Positions 40,199 through 49,181 of a stretch of 64,000 bases of DNA are shown here, piece after piece. A program made the translations under genes and the position numbers. The notes below the pieces were generated by a model. That model was given only the letters and a program-made list of their open reading frames with translations, did not search any database and was not told the origin of the DNA. How positions within the stretch are numbered: position 1 is the stretch's first letter; each line of letters starts with the position of its first letter. Source of the DNA: GCA-020343675 sp964462945 (GTDB lineage: Bacteria; Planctomycetota; Phycisphaerae; Sedimentisphaerales; Anaerobacaceae); contig CAYWZW010000003.1 in the NCBI GenBank assembly GCA_964462945.1, positions 1-64,000 of the forward strand, in the 5' to 3' direction.

Positions 40199-41461
40199 AT
40201 GGACCAGATAGAACGACTCGCAAAAGAGCATGCTGACGTGACCCGGCGTTACTTCCTGCAGCTTGGGGCGGCGGGGATAGCGGGCTTGGGTATTTCCCCA
40301 CTGCGGGCCGAGCAGCAGGGTGGTGATGCCGAATCCCTGCTTGCTGAGGCGATCTCGAAGCTGGAGTATCTCACGCGTGAGGAGAACTTCCAGAATGCCG
40401 GCCGGGGTAAGCCGCCGCCGCATGAGTTGCCGCCTGAGAAACTTTGTGAAGTCGGTCTCTCGCGAGAGACGTGGCAATTGGAAGTGCTGCCCGACCCTGA
40501 GAGCAACGCCGAGGTGGAGCGGCCTCTTTCCAAAGCATCCGGCACGGCCCTCGATTGGGATGCGCTGATGAAACTCGCCGAGACAAACGCCGTGCGTTTT
40601 ATGAGCGTGATGTCCTGCACGAATGGCAAAGCTCCATTCGGCATGGGGCTTTGGGAGGGCGTGCCTTTAAGAGACATAATCTGGCTTGCCCGTCCGAAGA
40701 GCAACGTCCGCCGCGTCTTCTATTACGGCTACCATAACGACGATCCGGAGCAGCGGTTCCAGAGCTCGCTGCCTATCGGCCGCGTGCTGGAGGACCCGCC
40801 GGGCGAGCACCCCGTTATCCTCTGCTACAAGCTCAACAACGAGTGGCTCACGCCCAAACGAGGCGCGCCGGTTCGCATGATAGTCCCCGAGGAGTACGGC
40901 AACAGGTCGGTCAAGTGGCTCCAGCGCATCGTGCTCACCAACAATTTCCAGGCGAACGATACGTACGCCCTTTGGAACAACGACACCGTCAGTCCCCTAA
41001 AGACGTGCGCGCGTTTCATCCATACGCCGAAGGAAATGAAGGCCGGAAGAGCTGCGCCGATAACCGGAGTTGCACAGGTGGGCATGTCCGGCCTGAGCAA
41101 AGTCCAGTACTGGCTGCACCCGCAGGATGAGCCGCTTGCGGCGGACGACCCTTACTTCACGAACGGGCAATGGAAAGACGCCGACATCCTGCCGCCTCCG
41201 AAGCAGTGGGGCGGCGGCCTTCCCGACGGCAAGCTGCCGCCGATCCCGCGTCAATTTGACGCCGCCGGCAGGCCGATCCGCTGGCCCACCCCCAACACGA
41301 TTGTCCATTGGGCGACCCTGCTCACGGCTGTGCGCCCGGGCAAGTACGACCTTCGCTCCCGAACCATCGACGCCAACGGCATCGCCCAGCCCATGCCGCG
41401 CCCCTTCCTCAAATCCGGATATAATGTTATCCAGAAGGTTCAGATAGTTGCCGAGGCATGA
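40199..41461 (+). CDS. Tat-exported molybdopterin oxidoreductase, sulfite oxidase family
   Basis: From ATG 40199 the protein has 420 residues. A twin-arginine signal (TRRYFLQLGAAGIAGLG) is followed by the sulfite-oxidase-type molybdopterin domain: RFMSVMSCTNGKAPFGMGLW carries the molybdenum-ligand cysteine, LWEGVPLRDIIWLARPKSNV and GAPVRMIVPEEYGNRSVKWL contact the cofactor. A C-terminal dimerisation-like domain (ITGVAQVGMSGLSKVQYWL) is present. No haem domain is fused, so an external acceptor is needed. Substrate is unknown; relatives include SorA/MsrP-like enzymes. The molybdenum cofactor genes at 46545-50074 would supply its cofactor. Confidence 0.88.
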   Translation: MDQIERLAKEHADVTRRYFLQLGAAGIAGLGISPLRAEQQGGDAESLLAEAISKLEYLTREENFQNAGRGKPPPHELPPEKLCEVGLSRETWQLEVLPDPESNAEVERPLSKASGTALDWDALMKLAETNAVRFMSVMSCTNGKAPFGMGLWEGVPLRDIIWLARPKSNVRRVFYYGYHNDDPEQRFQSSLPIGRVLEDPPGEHPVILCYKLNNEWLTPKRGAPVRMIVPEEYGNRSVKWLQRIVLTNNFQANDTYALWNNDTVSPLKTCARFIHTPKEMKAGRAAPITGVAQVGMSGLSKVQYWLHPQDEPLAADDPYFTNGQWKDADILPPPKQWGGGLPDGKLPPIPRQFDAAGRPIRWPTPNTIVHWATLLTAVRPGKYDLRSRTIDANGIAQPMPRPFLKSGYNVIQKVQIVAEA

Positions 41462-41770
41462 TCGGGCCGCGCTCAGCCTTTTTTGAGCCGTATTATTCAA
41501 CCCGACGAACTGCTCAACTTACTGCGAAACTGGCGCAAACGGACCCAAAACGCGTGACAAACCGCTGCGAGTGTGCTAAGCTCCGGTCTACGGATGCTGA
41601 GCGCCCCAGTTTTGCTGCATTTGTATGGAGAGTTCTGTACGAGATGAGAAAGGACTTTGGCGAAAGGGACAAACAAGTGGCGTATCCCCAAGAAATTCCC
41701 TGATGAATCGACCTCTCTGCAAAACCGTGTGTCCTGGTTACCGTGACACCCGTGATCAAAGGAGAAAGCC
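41462..41770. other. Intergenic region
   Basis: A short plus-strand frame (41458-41703) is open here but has no ribosome site, no recognisable domain and odd composition, so I treat the stretch as non-coding. A GGAG site just before 41771 belongs to the next gene. Confidence 0.4.
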
Positions 41771-42604
41771 ATGACGAAAGGCGAGAACAAAACATGCTTC
41801 ATAATTATGCCTATTACCGTGCCTGAAGTGCTTCTGAACGTCTACGGCAACGATCCACACCATTTTGAGATGGTGTTGGAAAATCTATTTCTTCCTGCCA
41901 TAAGCAATGCTGGCCTGATGCCGATACTACCACGGGCCGAGGGAGAGGAGAACATAGAGGCCCGGATTATCAAGAGCCTTGAGACAGCCGACTGGGTTCT
42001 GTGCGACATGTCGACCTTCAATGCAAATGTCTTCTTCGAGTTCGGCGTGCGCACAGCGTTGAACAGACCTGTTTGCGTGGTCAAGGACGACACAACACAA
42101 GAGTCTCCTTTCGACACTCGCTCGATCAATTGTCACACTTATCTCAGCAGACCCCAATGGCAGGTTGCAAGGGAAGTAGATCGTCTGACAACTCATATTC
42201 AAAAGGCGGCCGAAACCAACGACGGCACCAACTCGCTTTGGAGGTACTTCGGCGTGAGTTCATCAGCAGTGCCTGTAGAAGCGGGTGAGATAGGAGAACA
42301 GATCCAGTTTATGAGAGAGGAGATTCGAGCGATGCGATCTGAGCTCAAGAATAGACCGGCACCTGACCGGATCAGCGACAAGACGCCTGTTACCGCGCCG
42401 CCTCCCGTGTCTCACTTCTTCGAAGTTCTCCAACATTATGTTGAAGGGCACGATTTCCAGTGGGCGTTCGAGCCTTGTGGAGACTTGCGTCTATGCATCA
42501 GCGGGCCGTACGACATTGAGATCGCTGAGAGGATTAAGCAACTTGCAAGGAAATCCGGCATCAAAGGCATTCTTGAAATAGGTGGCTCTGTTTTTGCCTT
42601 GTGA
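41771..42604 (+). CDS. Nucleoside 2-deoxyribosyltransferase/TIR-like domain protein
   Basis: The 277-residue protein starts TKGENKTCFIIMPITVPEV and contains FLPAISNAGLMPILPRAEGE, IIKSLETADWVLCDMSTFNA and NVFFEFGVRTALNRPVCVVK. This strand-helix pattern, with 'D-S-T-F-N-A-N-V-F-F-E-F-G' near residue 90, is typical of the deoxyribosyltransferase/TIR-like superfamily, whose members often degrade NAD or nucleotides as effectors. Residues about 175-200 look coiled-coil, and the last 80 form an unrecognised alpha/beta domain. GGAG precedes the ATG. A stand-alone gene beside a truncated relative; a defence or stress role is possible. Confidence 0.65.
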   Translation: MTKGENKTCFIIMPITVPEVLLNVYGNDPHHFEMVLENLFLPAISNAGLMPILPRAEGEENIEARIIKSLETADWVLCDMSTFNANVFFEFGVRTALNRPVCVVKDDTTQESPFDTRSINCHTYLSRPQWQVAREVDRLTTHIQKAAETNDGTNSLWRYFGVSSSAVPVEAGEIGEQIQFMREEIRAMRSELKNRPAPDRISDKTPVTAPPPVSHFFEVLQHYVEGHDFQWAFEPCGDLRLCISGPYDIEIAERIKQLARKSGIKGILEIGGSVFAL

Positions 42605-42676
42605 CGGGAGGCAGTACGTGGGGTGGGGCTCGACCCACCATTCTTGACCCGTTGACCGGGGTCCGTCCGGGAGAAA

Positions 42677-42847
42677 TTAGGGACTCTCCGAATAGCGGTC
42701 CGTTGAGAATCTCGTTTGCGCGGCATTGCCGGTCGTCAACGCTCGCCGCGGCACGCACCCGCACGCGATCATCGCAAACACGCGTGCATCGAAGAATTCC
42801 TTATAGGTCCTATCGAAGGGAACATGGATGAATACGCGCTGGGACAT
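42677..42847 (-). pseudogene. Truncated TIR/deoxyribosyltransferase-like gene
   Basis: From ATG 42847 the minus strand reads SQRVFIHVPFDRTYKEFFDA and RVFAMIACGCVPRRAL, the recognisable first 40 residues of a widespread VFI-V-PFD family, then loses similarity and stops within 57 codons (full members have about 150 or more). A GTG at 42880 overlaps the stop of the small gene upstream as GTGA and is an alternative start. The rest of the gene has been lost toward the converging gene at 41771-42604. Confidence 0.6.
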
Positions 42848-42876
42848 GATATCGTTTGACGCAATACATGCCAGCC

Positions 42877-43020
42877 TCACGACCCCTTCTTGTATTGACG
42901 GGGTCCGCTCTGCTTGGCCGGCTTCTTCCCTGCCTTTTTATATTGTTGGGGGCCGGAATCCTTCGATGACTTTAATCCCAACCCTTTGGTTGCCGCAATG
43001 ATTGTCTCATTGTTGGACAT
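42877..43020 (-). CDS. Small basic protein (47 residues) with a doubled QYKK motif
   Basis: The frame begins MSNNETIIAATKGLGLKSSK after a clear GAGGT ribosome site and ends with TGA at 42879-42877. The C-terminal half repeats: SGPQQYKKAGKKPAKQ followed by SGPRQYKKGS. It is strongly basic. Its stop overlaps a GTG that opens the truncated TIR-like gene, so the two were once an operon. No family is recognised; a nucleic-acid-binding or inhibitor role for the partner is only a guess. Confidence 0.6.
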   Translation of the reverse strand: MSNNETIIAATKGLGLKSSKDSGPQQYKKAGKKPAKQSGPRQYKKGS

Positions 43021-43687
43021 TCTTACCTCAATTCAGTAAACTAATGTTTTTGAATATGTAGGATCCACTCAAAGGCACAACCTTATCGTGGGCTGTCTTC
43101 TGATTCAAGGAAAAAAATTTGATTTCGACCGATTAGGCTGATCATACTAATAAACGGCGTACCTATGCAAGCGGGAAAACGACAGCTACTTTTGTGCAAG
43201 CCTGGGGGGCTGTCAGAGAATCTGTCTCAGTTACCCATAAGTGGTTATCTTTACTTGGCTTAGCGTATTTCACGCTTGGTAAAGGGGAGCCCCTCTATTT
43301 ACCACTTTCTTCATTTGCACATCCTCGTCGGTCTCCGCTAAATGCTGGGCGTGGCGGAGTGCCTTCACGACCTGCTTGAAAATAAAAAAAATCTCTACCG
43401 ACAAGAATACACTGCGGTGGCCGACTGGTGGCGGCCACTGAGCGAACTGAAGTGAGCCACGTGGACGGCTTTCAATACCCCTGAGACAATTCTTCGCTTT
43501 TGTCGTCATTCCGACCGGAATCCGGACGCGGTCGGGACGCGTTCGACTGCGCTTAGAGCTTGCCGAATCGGGCAAGTTGCGCGGAGGAATCTATTGTTAA
43601 CAGATTTCTCTATTCAGCCTTCGGCTACAGTCGAAATGACAGTTTGAATGGTGCGCAATATCACACCATACACACTTCGGCCGCAAC
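43021..43687. other. Non-coding region with a degenerate repeat
   Basis: This 667-base stretch contains no gene I can support. Frames at 43194-43379 (plus) and 43270-43575 (minus) have no ribosome site or recognisable domain. Its right part is a MITE-like palindromic repeat (43501-43643). Confidence 0.5.
43501..43643. repeat. MITE-like palindromic repeat
   Basis: The ends tgtcgtcattccgac and gtcgaaatgacag are imperfect inverted repeats. Between them are short palindromes (cattccgaccggaatc; ccttcggctac). This 'tgtcatt-cgac' type of dispersed repeat is common in many genomes; no transposase is near. Confidence 0.45.
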
Positions 43688-45835
43688 TTAGGCGCGGGCG
43701 GCGAGGACTTGCTTCACTCGCTCGGGCGTCATCGGCATCTGGAACACTCTGGCGCCAATCGCATCGTACACGGCGTTGGCGATGAGGCCGCCCATGCAGA
43801 TAATGCCCGGCTCGCCGCCTCCTCGTGCGGGCGACTCGCTGGCCTCGATCAGCACGACATCGATTTTCGGCACCCATGAGAACCGAGGCAGCTCATACGT
43901 GGCGAAGTCCAGATCGAGGACCTGGCCGCCTTTGAAATGGACTTCCTCAGTGAGCGCATAGCCCAATCCCATCGTGACGCAGCCTTCGGCCTGCAATGTA
44001 GCCCCTTCGGGATTGATCACCAGGCCCATGTCCTGGGCGCAGACGACGCGCTTGACCTGGACCTGTCCGGTTTGCTTATCGACCTCGACCTCGGCCATGA
44101 GGGCCACGGGCACGTTGACATCGGAGCCGCAGGCCAATCCGAAGCCGCGGCCGCTGGGGGCTTTAGCCGGGGTCCAGCCGAACTTGTCCGCGGCGGCTTT
44201 CAGGACCCCGCGCATCCTCTGGTCGCTGATATTGTTGAGGCGAAACTCCAGCGGGTCTATTCCCGCTTTGGCCGCCATGACGTCGATGTGCGATTCTCTG
44301 GCGAAACTGTTGGTGTTGTTGTCGGGCGCGCGCCAGGGACCCGTGCCCAAGTCGTGCATTCTTTCGTTGCCCTGGAGACTTTGATAGATAGTCGTGCGAT
44401 GATGAGGCACGTCGTAGAACAGATCGGAGCCGCGCCCGCCCATGCCGTAGATGTTGTAGTCCCAGGAGACGATTTTGCCCGAATCTGTCATTCCGGATTT
44501 TATCTTTACCACTGCGGCGGGCCTGAATGTATCGTAGAAGAACTCATCGGCCCGGCTCCAGATGATCTGGACCGGCTTATTGGCGAGCTTTGCCACCTTC
44601 ACCGCCTGTATCGCCTGCCCGTTGCTGATCTTTCCTCCGAACCCGCCTCCCACAAAGGGAGCAATGACGCGAATGTTCTCGATGGGCATCTTCAGGTCAT
44701 TGGCCAATTGTTGCTGAAGGCCGAAGGGCGTTTGAGTGGACGCCCACACCGTGAGCTTATCGTCTTCAAACTGCGCCAAAGCGGCATGGGGCTCCATCGG
44801 AGCATGAGCCACGTAGCTGTTGGAATACTTCTGCTCCACGACCTGCTGGGCCAGCTTCAGTCCACTGTCGAGATCACCGCCCTTTTTATTTACCTTGCCG
44901 TCCCCTGCATGATCGACGAAATAATCGAAGACGGTTTTGTCGTCGAAACGCGCTTCGGGGACATCGTACTCGGCCTTGATTTTGGCTAAGGCTTTTTCGG
45001 CCTCATCGGGATACTTGTGCAGAACGGCCACCAGCTCGCCGTCCCGGACGACCTGGAAACCGTCCACTTTGTCAACCGCGGAAGTATCCAGGCTCTTCAA
45101 TTTGGCACCGTGTGCCGGGGGCTGGAGAACCGCCGCGGACACCATGCCGTCCACGCGAATGTCCCCCGTATATTGGGCCTTACCCGTGACCTTTGCAACG
45201 GCATCTATCCGATTGTGAGACTTGCCTATGACCTTAAGCTGCGACACGCTTTTTACCTGGATGTCCTGATCGAGACGCCTTTCGATCTTCTTGCCTTTGG
45301 CCAGTTCAGCGTAGGTGACTTTTACATTCTCTTGCGTCCGGTCGAATACCGCTCCATTTTCTACGTCCAAGCGGTCCTTCGGCACGTTCAGACGTACGGC
45401 TGCCAGGCCGATCAGGACGGCTCTGGCTTCCGCTCCTGCTGTTCTGAGAACGGGTCCGAAATACGGCGTGGTCATGGAACCCCACGTGCCCGCGTCGTAT
45501 GGACACAGAGCCGTGTCTCCCATCACCATCTCCACCGATTCCATCGGCACATCCAGCTCGTCTGCCAGCGTCTGCGCCAGAGACGTTATGACTCCCTGCC
45601 CCAGTTCGACTTTGCCCGTGAAGCACTTTACCTTGCCGTCTTCACCTATCAGAAGATAGGCATTAAAGTCAGGGCGTTCCTTGGTGCCGCGGCCCTGGCC
45701 CTGCGTCGTTGCGCCGCCGACGGTGAAGAAGATGATGATTCCGCTGCTTACGCTCTGCAAAAACTCTCGGCGGTTGAGCGGGTAGCGGCTGTCATTACGG
45801 CCGGATTCATCAGCCGGAAACTTATCCTCGTTCAT
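43688..45835 (-). CDS. Xanthine dehydrogenase-family molybdopterin-binding subunit, Tat-exported (first set)
   Basis: I start at ATG 45835 (715 residues, AGGAGCC upstream); the much longer frame to 46240 overlaps the small subunit gene. A twin-arginine signal (YPLNRREFLQSVSSGIII) is followed by two molybdopterin domains with GKVELGQGVITSLAQTLADE, the second-domain GGGFGGKISNGQAIQAVKVA and the active-site glutamate in ARGGGEPGII near the C-terminus. With the [2Fe-2S] subunit it forms an isoquinoline-1-oxidoreductase-like (IorB-type) molybdenum hydroxylase lacking a FAD subunit, so it probably passes electrons to a periplasmic cytochrome. It hydroxylates an aromatic or aldehyde substrate, not determined. 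Two bases separate it from the small subunit. Confidence 0.92.
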   Translation of the reverse strand: MNEDKFPADESGRNDSRYPLNRREFLQSVSSGIIIFFTVGGATTQGQGRGTKERPDFNAYLLIGEDGKVKCFTGKVELGQGVITSLAQTLADELDVPMESVEMVMGDTALCPYDAGTWGSMTTPYFGPVLRTAGAEARAVLIGLAAVRLNVPKDRLDVENGAVFDRTQENVKVTYAELAKGKKIERRLDQDIQVKSVSQLKVIGKSHNRIDAVAKVTGKAQYTGDIRVDGMVSAAVLQPPAHGAKLKSLDTSAVDKVDGFQVVRDGELVAVLHKYPDEAEKALAKIKAEYDVPEARFDDKTVFDYFVDHAGDGKVNKKGGDLDSGLKLAQQVVEQKYSNSYVAHAPMEPHAALAQFEDDKLTVWASTQTPFGLQQQLANDLKMPIENIRVIAPFVGGGFGGKISNGQAIQAVKVAKLANKPVQIIWSRADEFFYDTFRPAAVVKIKSGMTDSGKIVSWDYNIYGMGGRGSDLFYDVPHHRTTIYQSLQGNERMHDLGTGPWRAPDNNTNSFARESHIDVMAAKAGIDPLEFRLNNISDQRMRGVLKAAADKFGWTPAKAPSGRGFGLACGSDVNVPVALMAEVEVDKQTGQVQVKRVVCAQDMGLVINPEGATLQAEGCVTMGLGYALTEEVHFKGGQVLDLDFATYELPRFSWVPKIDVVLIEASESPARGGGEPGIICMGGLIANAVYDAIGARVFQMPMTPERVKQVLAARA

Positions 45836-45837
45836 CT

Positions 45838-46314
45838 TTACCTGGCTCCTTTCATTTCCTGGGCTGCGGATTCGACCGCCCGAATGATTCGAATGTGCGC
45901 TGCGCACCGGCACAGGTTGTACTCCATGCCCTCGACGATTTCCTGGCGGGTCGGTTGCGGGTTCCTCAACAGAAGATCGTAGGCGTTGAGAATCATGCCC
46001 GGCGTGCAGAAGCCGCACTGAAGAGCGTCGTGTTTTGCGAACGCCTCCTGAAGCGGATGCAGCTTTCCGTTCTTGGCCAATCCCTCGATGGTCAGAACCT
46101 CTTTGCCCTTGACGCTCTGGACCGGAACGATACATGACCGAACGGCGCGATCGCCTACCATGACGGTGCAGGCCCCGCACTGGCCTTTTCCACAGCCATA
46201 CTTCGTTCCCGTAAGGCCCAGGTCGCAGCGCAATACCCACAGAAGAGGCCGCTCGCCGTCTGTTGTTACGCTCACTGGTTTCTCGTTCACTGTGAAGGAA
46301 ATGGTCTCGTTCAT
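45838..46314 (-). CDS. [2Fe-2S] small subunit of molybdenum hydroxylase (first set)
   Basis: From ATG 46314 (GAGAGGG upstream) the protein has 158 residues and no signal peptide. The plant-type cluster is held by KYGCGKGQCGACTVMVGDRA and the second cluster by DALQCGFCTPGMILNAYDLL and NLCRCAAHIRI. It travels with the Tat-exported large subunit encoded two bases downstream. It is divergent from moeA. Family: XdhC/CoxS/IorA-type small subunits. A longer start at 46356 has weaker support. Confidence 0.93.
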   Translation of the reverse strand: MNETISFTVNEKPVSVTTDGERPLLWVLRCDLGLTGTKYGCGKGQCGACTVMVGDRAVRSCIVPVQSVKGKEVLTIEGLAKNGKLHPLQEAFAKHDALQCGFCTPGMILNAYDLLLRNPQPTRQEIVEGMEYNLCRCAAHIRIIRAVESAAQEMKGAR

Positions 46315-46544
46315 ATCGAACCCTCTCTTATTTTCAGGTCGCAGACTCATATTCAAAGCCTAAGTGTACACCCGCTTTGCCGCAACTGTCCAGAAAAATT
46401 TTCCAAAATCTGCTCATTGATGAATAGGCCGGAAGACTGAAAACGAAGGATATTTCTTGAAAGACCGGAGCCTCACGCTAAGATAAGCGGTCTGGGGTCT
46501 TGATACGACGGACTGTTGCAGGACGTTTGTTACGAGTGGGAACG

Positions 46545-47720
46545 ATGTTGGCGTTTGAAGAAGCTCTCGCGGTTGTCTTGGATTCGGCTCGCCGGCTTGG
46601 CGGCGAGCCCGTCGATATTAGCCGGGCGGCAAACCGGATATTGGCCGAAGATGTCAAATCGGATATGGACATTCCGCCGTTCAATAAATCAGCCATGGAT
46701 GGCTATGCGTGCCGGCGAGCGGATTTGGCCCGTGAGCTTGCAATCGTTGAAACCATCCCTGCGGGCTATACCCCCACACAATCGATAGGGCCGAATCAGT
46801 GTGCAAAAATTATGACCGGCGGTGTGGTGCCGGAAGGGGCCGACTGTGTGGTTATGAAGGAATACGTCGAATCGCCAGCGGACAATGCCGTTCGCGTCGT
46901 CGGTGAACAGACCGCCGACAATATTTGTCGAAAGGCCGAAGACATCAAGGCCGGCCAGGTCATCGTGCCCGAGGGCACCTTGTTAAGGCCGCACCATATT
47001 GCCGTGCTCGCGTCGGCCGGTCATACCCGGCCGATGGTCTCAAGAAGGCCCAGGGTTGGGATTATGGCTACCGGCAGTGAGCTGGTTGATCCGGCGTGCC
47101 GGCCGGAGCCGTCGCAGATAAGAAACAGCAACAGCCTTCAGCTTGCGGCACAGGTGGAAAGCATGGGCGGCCTTGCGACGGACTACGGCATTGCCGAGGA
47201 TACCGAGGCGGCCATCGACGAGATGTTCAAGAAGGCTGCCGCCGAGAATGACGTGGTCATCGTCTCAGGCGGCGTTTCCGTGGGCGATTTGGACCTTGTT
47301 CCGGGGATACTGAGGCAGAACAATGTCGAGCTATTGTTTGAAGGCATCGCCGTAAAACCAGGCAAACCTTCGGTCTTTGGCGTGTCGCAAGAGGTCTATT
47401 GCTTCGGGTTGCCGGGCAATCCGATGTCCACGTTTGTGCAGTTTGAGATTCTGATCAAGCCTTTTCTCTATAAGCTGATGGGGCACAATTACAGGTATCC
47501 CAATGTCCGGATGCCTCTGGCCGAGTCGATAGAAAGAAAGAACACGGATAGACAAGTCTGGTTTCCGGTTGCGATTACGGGTGCCGGAGCGGTCAGGCTT
47601 ATTGAATATCACGGCTCGGCCCATATCAGCTCGCTGTGCGATGCCGATGGGCTGATTCGTGTCGATGTGGGCGTGGCTCGGATTGAGAAGGGTACGGTCG
47701 TTCAGGTCAGGTTGATTTAG
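46545..47720 (+). CDS. moeA: Molybdopterin molybdotransferase
   Basis: From ATG 46545 (MLAFEEALAVVLDSARRLGG) the protein has 391 residues; the longer frame from 46500 adds a non-conserved start. It has MoeA motifs PPFNKSAMDGYA, AKIMTGGVVPEGADCVVMKE, RPRVGIMATGSELVDP and ENDVVIVSGGVSVGDLDLVP, and a C-terminal domain IV. It inserts molybdate into adenylated molybdopterin. It is first in a five-gene cofactor run with moaA 28 bases downstream. All motifs normal. Confidence 0.95.
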   Translation: MLAFEEALAVVLDSARRLGGEPVDISRAANRILAEDVKSDMDIPPFNKSAMDGYACRRADLARELAIVETIPAGYTPTQSIGPNQCAKIMTGGVVPEGADCVVMKEYVESPADNAVRVVGEQTADNICRKAEDIKAGQVIVPEGTLLRPHHIAVLASAGHTRPMVSRRPRVGIMATGSELVDPACRPEPSQIRNSNSLQLAAQVESMGGLATDYGIAEDTEAAIDEMFKKAAAENDVVIVSGGVSVGDLDLVPGILRQNNVELLFEGIAVKPGKPSVFGVSQEVYCFGLPGNPMSTFVQFEILIKPFLYKLMGHNYRYPNVRMPLAESIERKNTDRQVWFPVAITGAGAVRLIEYHGSAHISSLCDADGLIRVDVGVARIEKGTVVQVRLI

Positions 47721-47748
47721 GCGCGGCTGGCGCGTTGGAGTCTTACAC

Positions 47749-48720
47749 GTGACGAATGTAAATTATCTGAGAATCTCCGTTACGGACCGGTGCAACCTGC
47801 GATGCGCCTACTGCAATCCTTCGGGCGAATGTGACTTTATCCCGCATGAAGAGATATTGACATTCGAGGAGATCGAGCGTCTGGTTCACCTTCTTGCCGG
47901 CTGCGGCGTCCGAAAAGTCCGGCTGACCGGCGGAGAGCCGTTAGTCAGAAAAGGCATTGTTCAGCTTGTCCGGCGGCTCGCGGGGATTTCGGGGATTGAA
48001 GAGATCTCGCTGACCACAAACGGCGTACTGCTTGCCCCCATGGCCGCCGAGCTGAAGGCGGCCGGGGCGAAACGGGTTAACGTAAGCATCGATTCGATGG
48101 AGCGGGCAAGTTATGAGCGGATCACCGGGTTTGACCGGCTGCCGGTGGTGCTCGAAGGTATTCACAGGGCGATAGAGGTTGGCCTGACTCCCGTGCGGAT
48201 TAACAGCGTGATAGTCAAAGGATTCAACGACAGCCCTGAGCAGATTACCGCCCTTGCCAGGATGAGCGTTGGCTTGCCGGCGGCGGTTCGGTTCATCGAA
48301 TATTGTCCGACCGAAGCACGCCCCGGGCTGGCGGACGGTTACGTGCCCAATGAAGAGGTCCGGCGTATTCTTGAGCGGGAGCTTGGGCCGCTTGAGGCCG
48401 TTGCGTCCGGCGATACGGATGGCCCTGCCCTGCATTTCAAATCGCCGGATTCAGCCGGGATGATAGGTTTCATAAGCGGCCGCTCCTCGCTGTTTTGCCG
48501 GACGTGCAACCGGCTGCGGCTGACCAGCGATGGGAAGGTAAAGCCTTGTCTATATTCGACTTGCAACTATGATTTGAAAAGTTTGCTCAGAAACGGCGCG
48601 GACGACGAAGAGATCCTGATTCTGTTGAGGACGGTTGTGCGCCAAAAGAGCCGTTATACAAGATTGAATTGCCCGGCGGGACAGTCCGGGGAATTCTCGA
48701 TGCAGAGTATCGGAGGTTGA
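47749..48720 (+). CDS. moaA: GTP 3',8-cyclase
   Basis: The 323-residue radical-SAM enzyme starts at GTG 47749 and reads TNVNYLRISVTDRCNLRCAY, with CNLRCAYC binding the first [4Fe-4S] cluster. The C-terminal second cluster is in SSLFCRTCNRLRLTSDGKVK and LYSTC. RLTGGEPLVRKG is the usual GGEP motif. It performs the first step of molybdopterin synthesis together with MoaC. The C-terminal end (SGEFSMQSIGG) is normal. The moaC gene follows after five bases. Confidence 0.95.
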   Translation: MTNVNYLRISVTDRCNLRCAYCNPSGECDFIPHEEILTFEEIERLVHLLAGCGVRKVRLTGGEPLVRKGIVQLVRRLAGISGIEEISLTTNGVLLAPMAAELKAAGAKRVNVSIDSMERASYERITGFDRLPVVLEGIHRAIEVGLTPVRINSVIVKGFNDSPEQITALARMSVGLPAAVRFIEYCPTEARPGLADGYVPNEEVRRILERELGPLEAVASGDTDGPALHFKSPDSAGMIGFISGRSSLFCRTCNRLRLTSDGKVKPCLYSTCNYDLKSLLRNGADDEEILILLRTVVRQKSRYTRLNCPAGQSGEFSMQSIGG

Positions 48721-48725
48721 GTCAG

Positions 48726-49181
48726 GTGCGAGGCGATAAAGGCATGATCGACATAGGTGACAAGGAGATCACCGCAAGAACCGCCAGGGCGCGCGGCTGC
48801 ATCGTTCTTGGCAGGGCGGCCTTTGATGCCCTCAGGCAGGGCGCGTGCATTAAAGGGGACGCGCTGGCGACGGCCAAGGTCGCCGCGATCAATGCCGTCA
48901 AATCGACGCCGGCGCTCATTCCCATGTGTCATCCGATCCTGATCGAGGGTGTCGAGGTCGAGTTTGAATTGAATGAGCCGGACACGTCGGTAACGGCTAC
49001 CGTGACTGTCAAATCCTCCGGCAAGACCGGCGTCGAAATGGAGGCTCTCACGGGGGCCGCGGCGGCTTGTCTTACCATTTACGATATGCTCAAGTACACG
49101 GGCAAGGCCATGACCATTACCGAGGTGGTATTGATTGAAAAAACGGGTGGAAAAAGTGGCGATTACAGAAGGCAGGATTAG
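48726..49181 (+). CDS. moaC: Cyclic pyranopterin monophosphate synthase
   Basis: The best start is GTG 48726, nine bases after GGAGG (48712-48716), giving 151 residues; TTG 48717 and ATG 48747 are alternatives. The protein has MIDIGDKEITARTARARGCI, ALIPMCHPILIEGVEVEFEL with the catalytic-site HP, and GVEMEALTGAAAACLTIYDM. It converts the MoaA product to cyclic pyranopterin monophosphate. It overlaps the MOSC gene by about 26 bases. The assignment is secure. Confidence 0.94.
   Translation: MRGDKGMIDIGDKEITARTARARGCIVLGRAAFDALRQGACIKGDALATAKVAAINAVKSTPALIPMCHPILIEGVEVEFELNEPDTSVTATVTVKSSGKTGVEMEALTGAAAACLTIYDMLKYTGKAMTITEVVLIEKTGGKSGDYRRQD

Noticed and set aside
41458..41703. 81-residue plus-strand frame after the molybdoenzyme gene
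   Set aside because: It starts inside the previous stop codon region without a ribosome site; composition and sequence resemble no protein I know.
43270..43575. 101-residue minus-strand frame in the gene-free stretch
   Set aside because: Its N-terminal part is translated from the MITE-like repeat and there is no start signal.
45836..46240. 135-residue N-terminal extension of the first hydroxylase large subunit
   Set aside because: It is the shadow of the [2Fe-2S] subunit gene in another frame; the Tat signal begins at the chosen start.
46315..46544. Possible molybdenum cofactor riboswitch before moeA
   Set aside because: I looked for the conserved stems of the moco motif in this 230-base region and could not find them.
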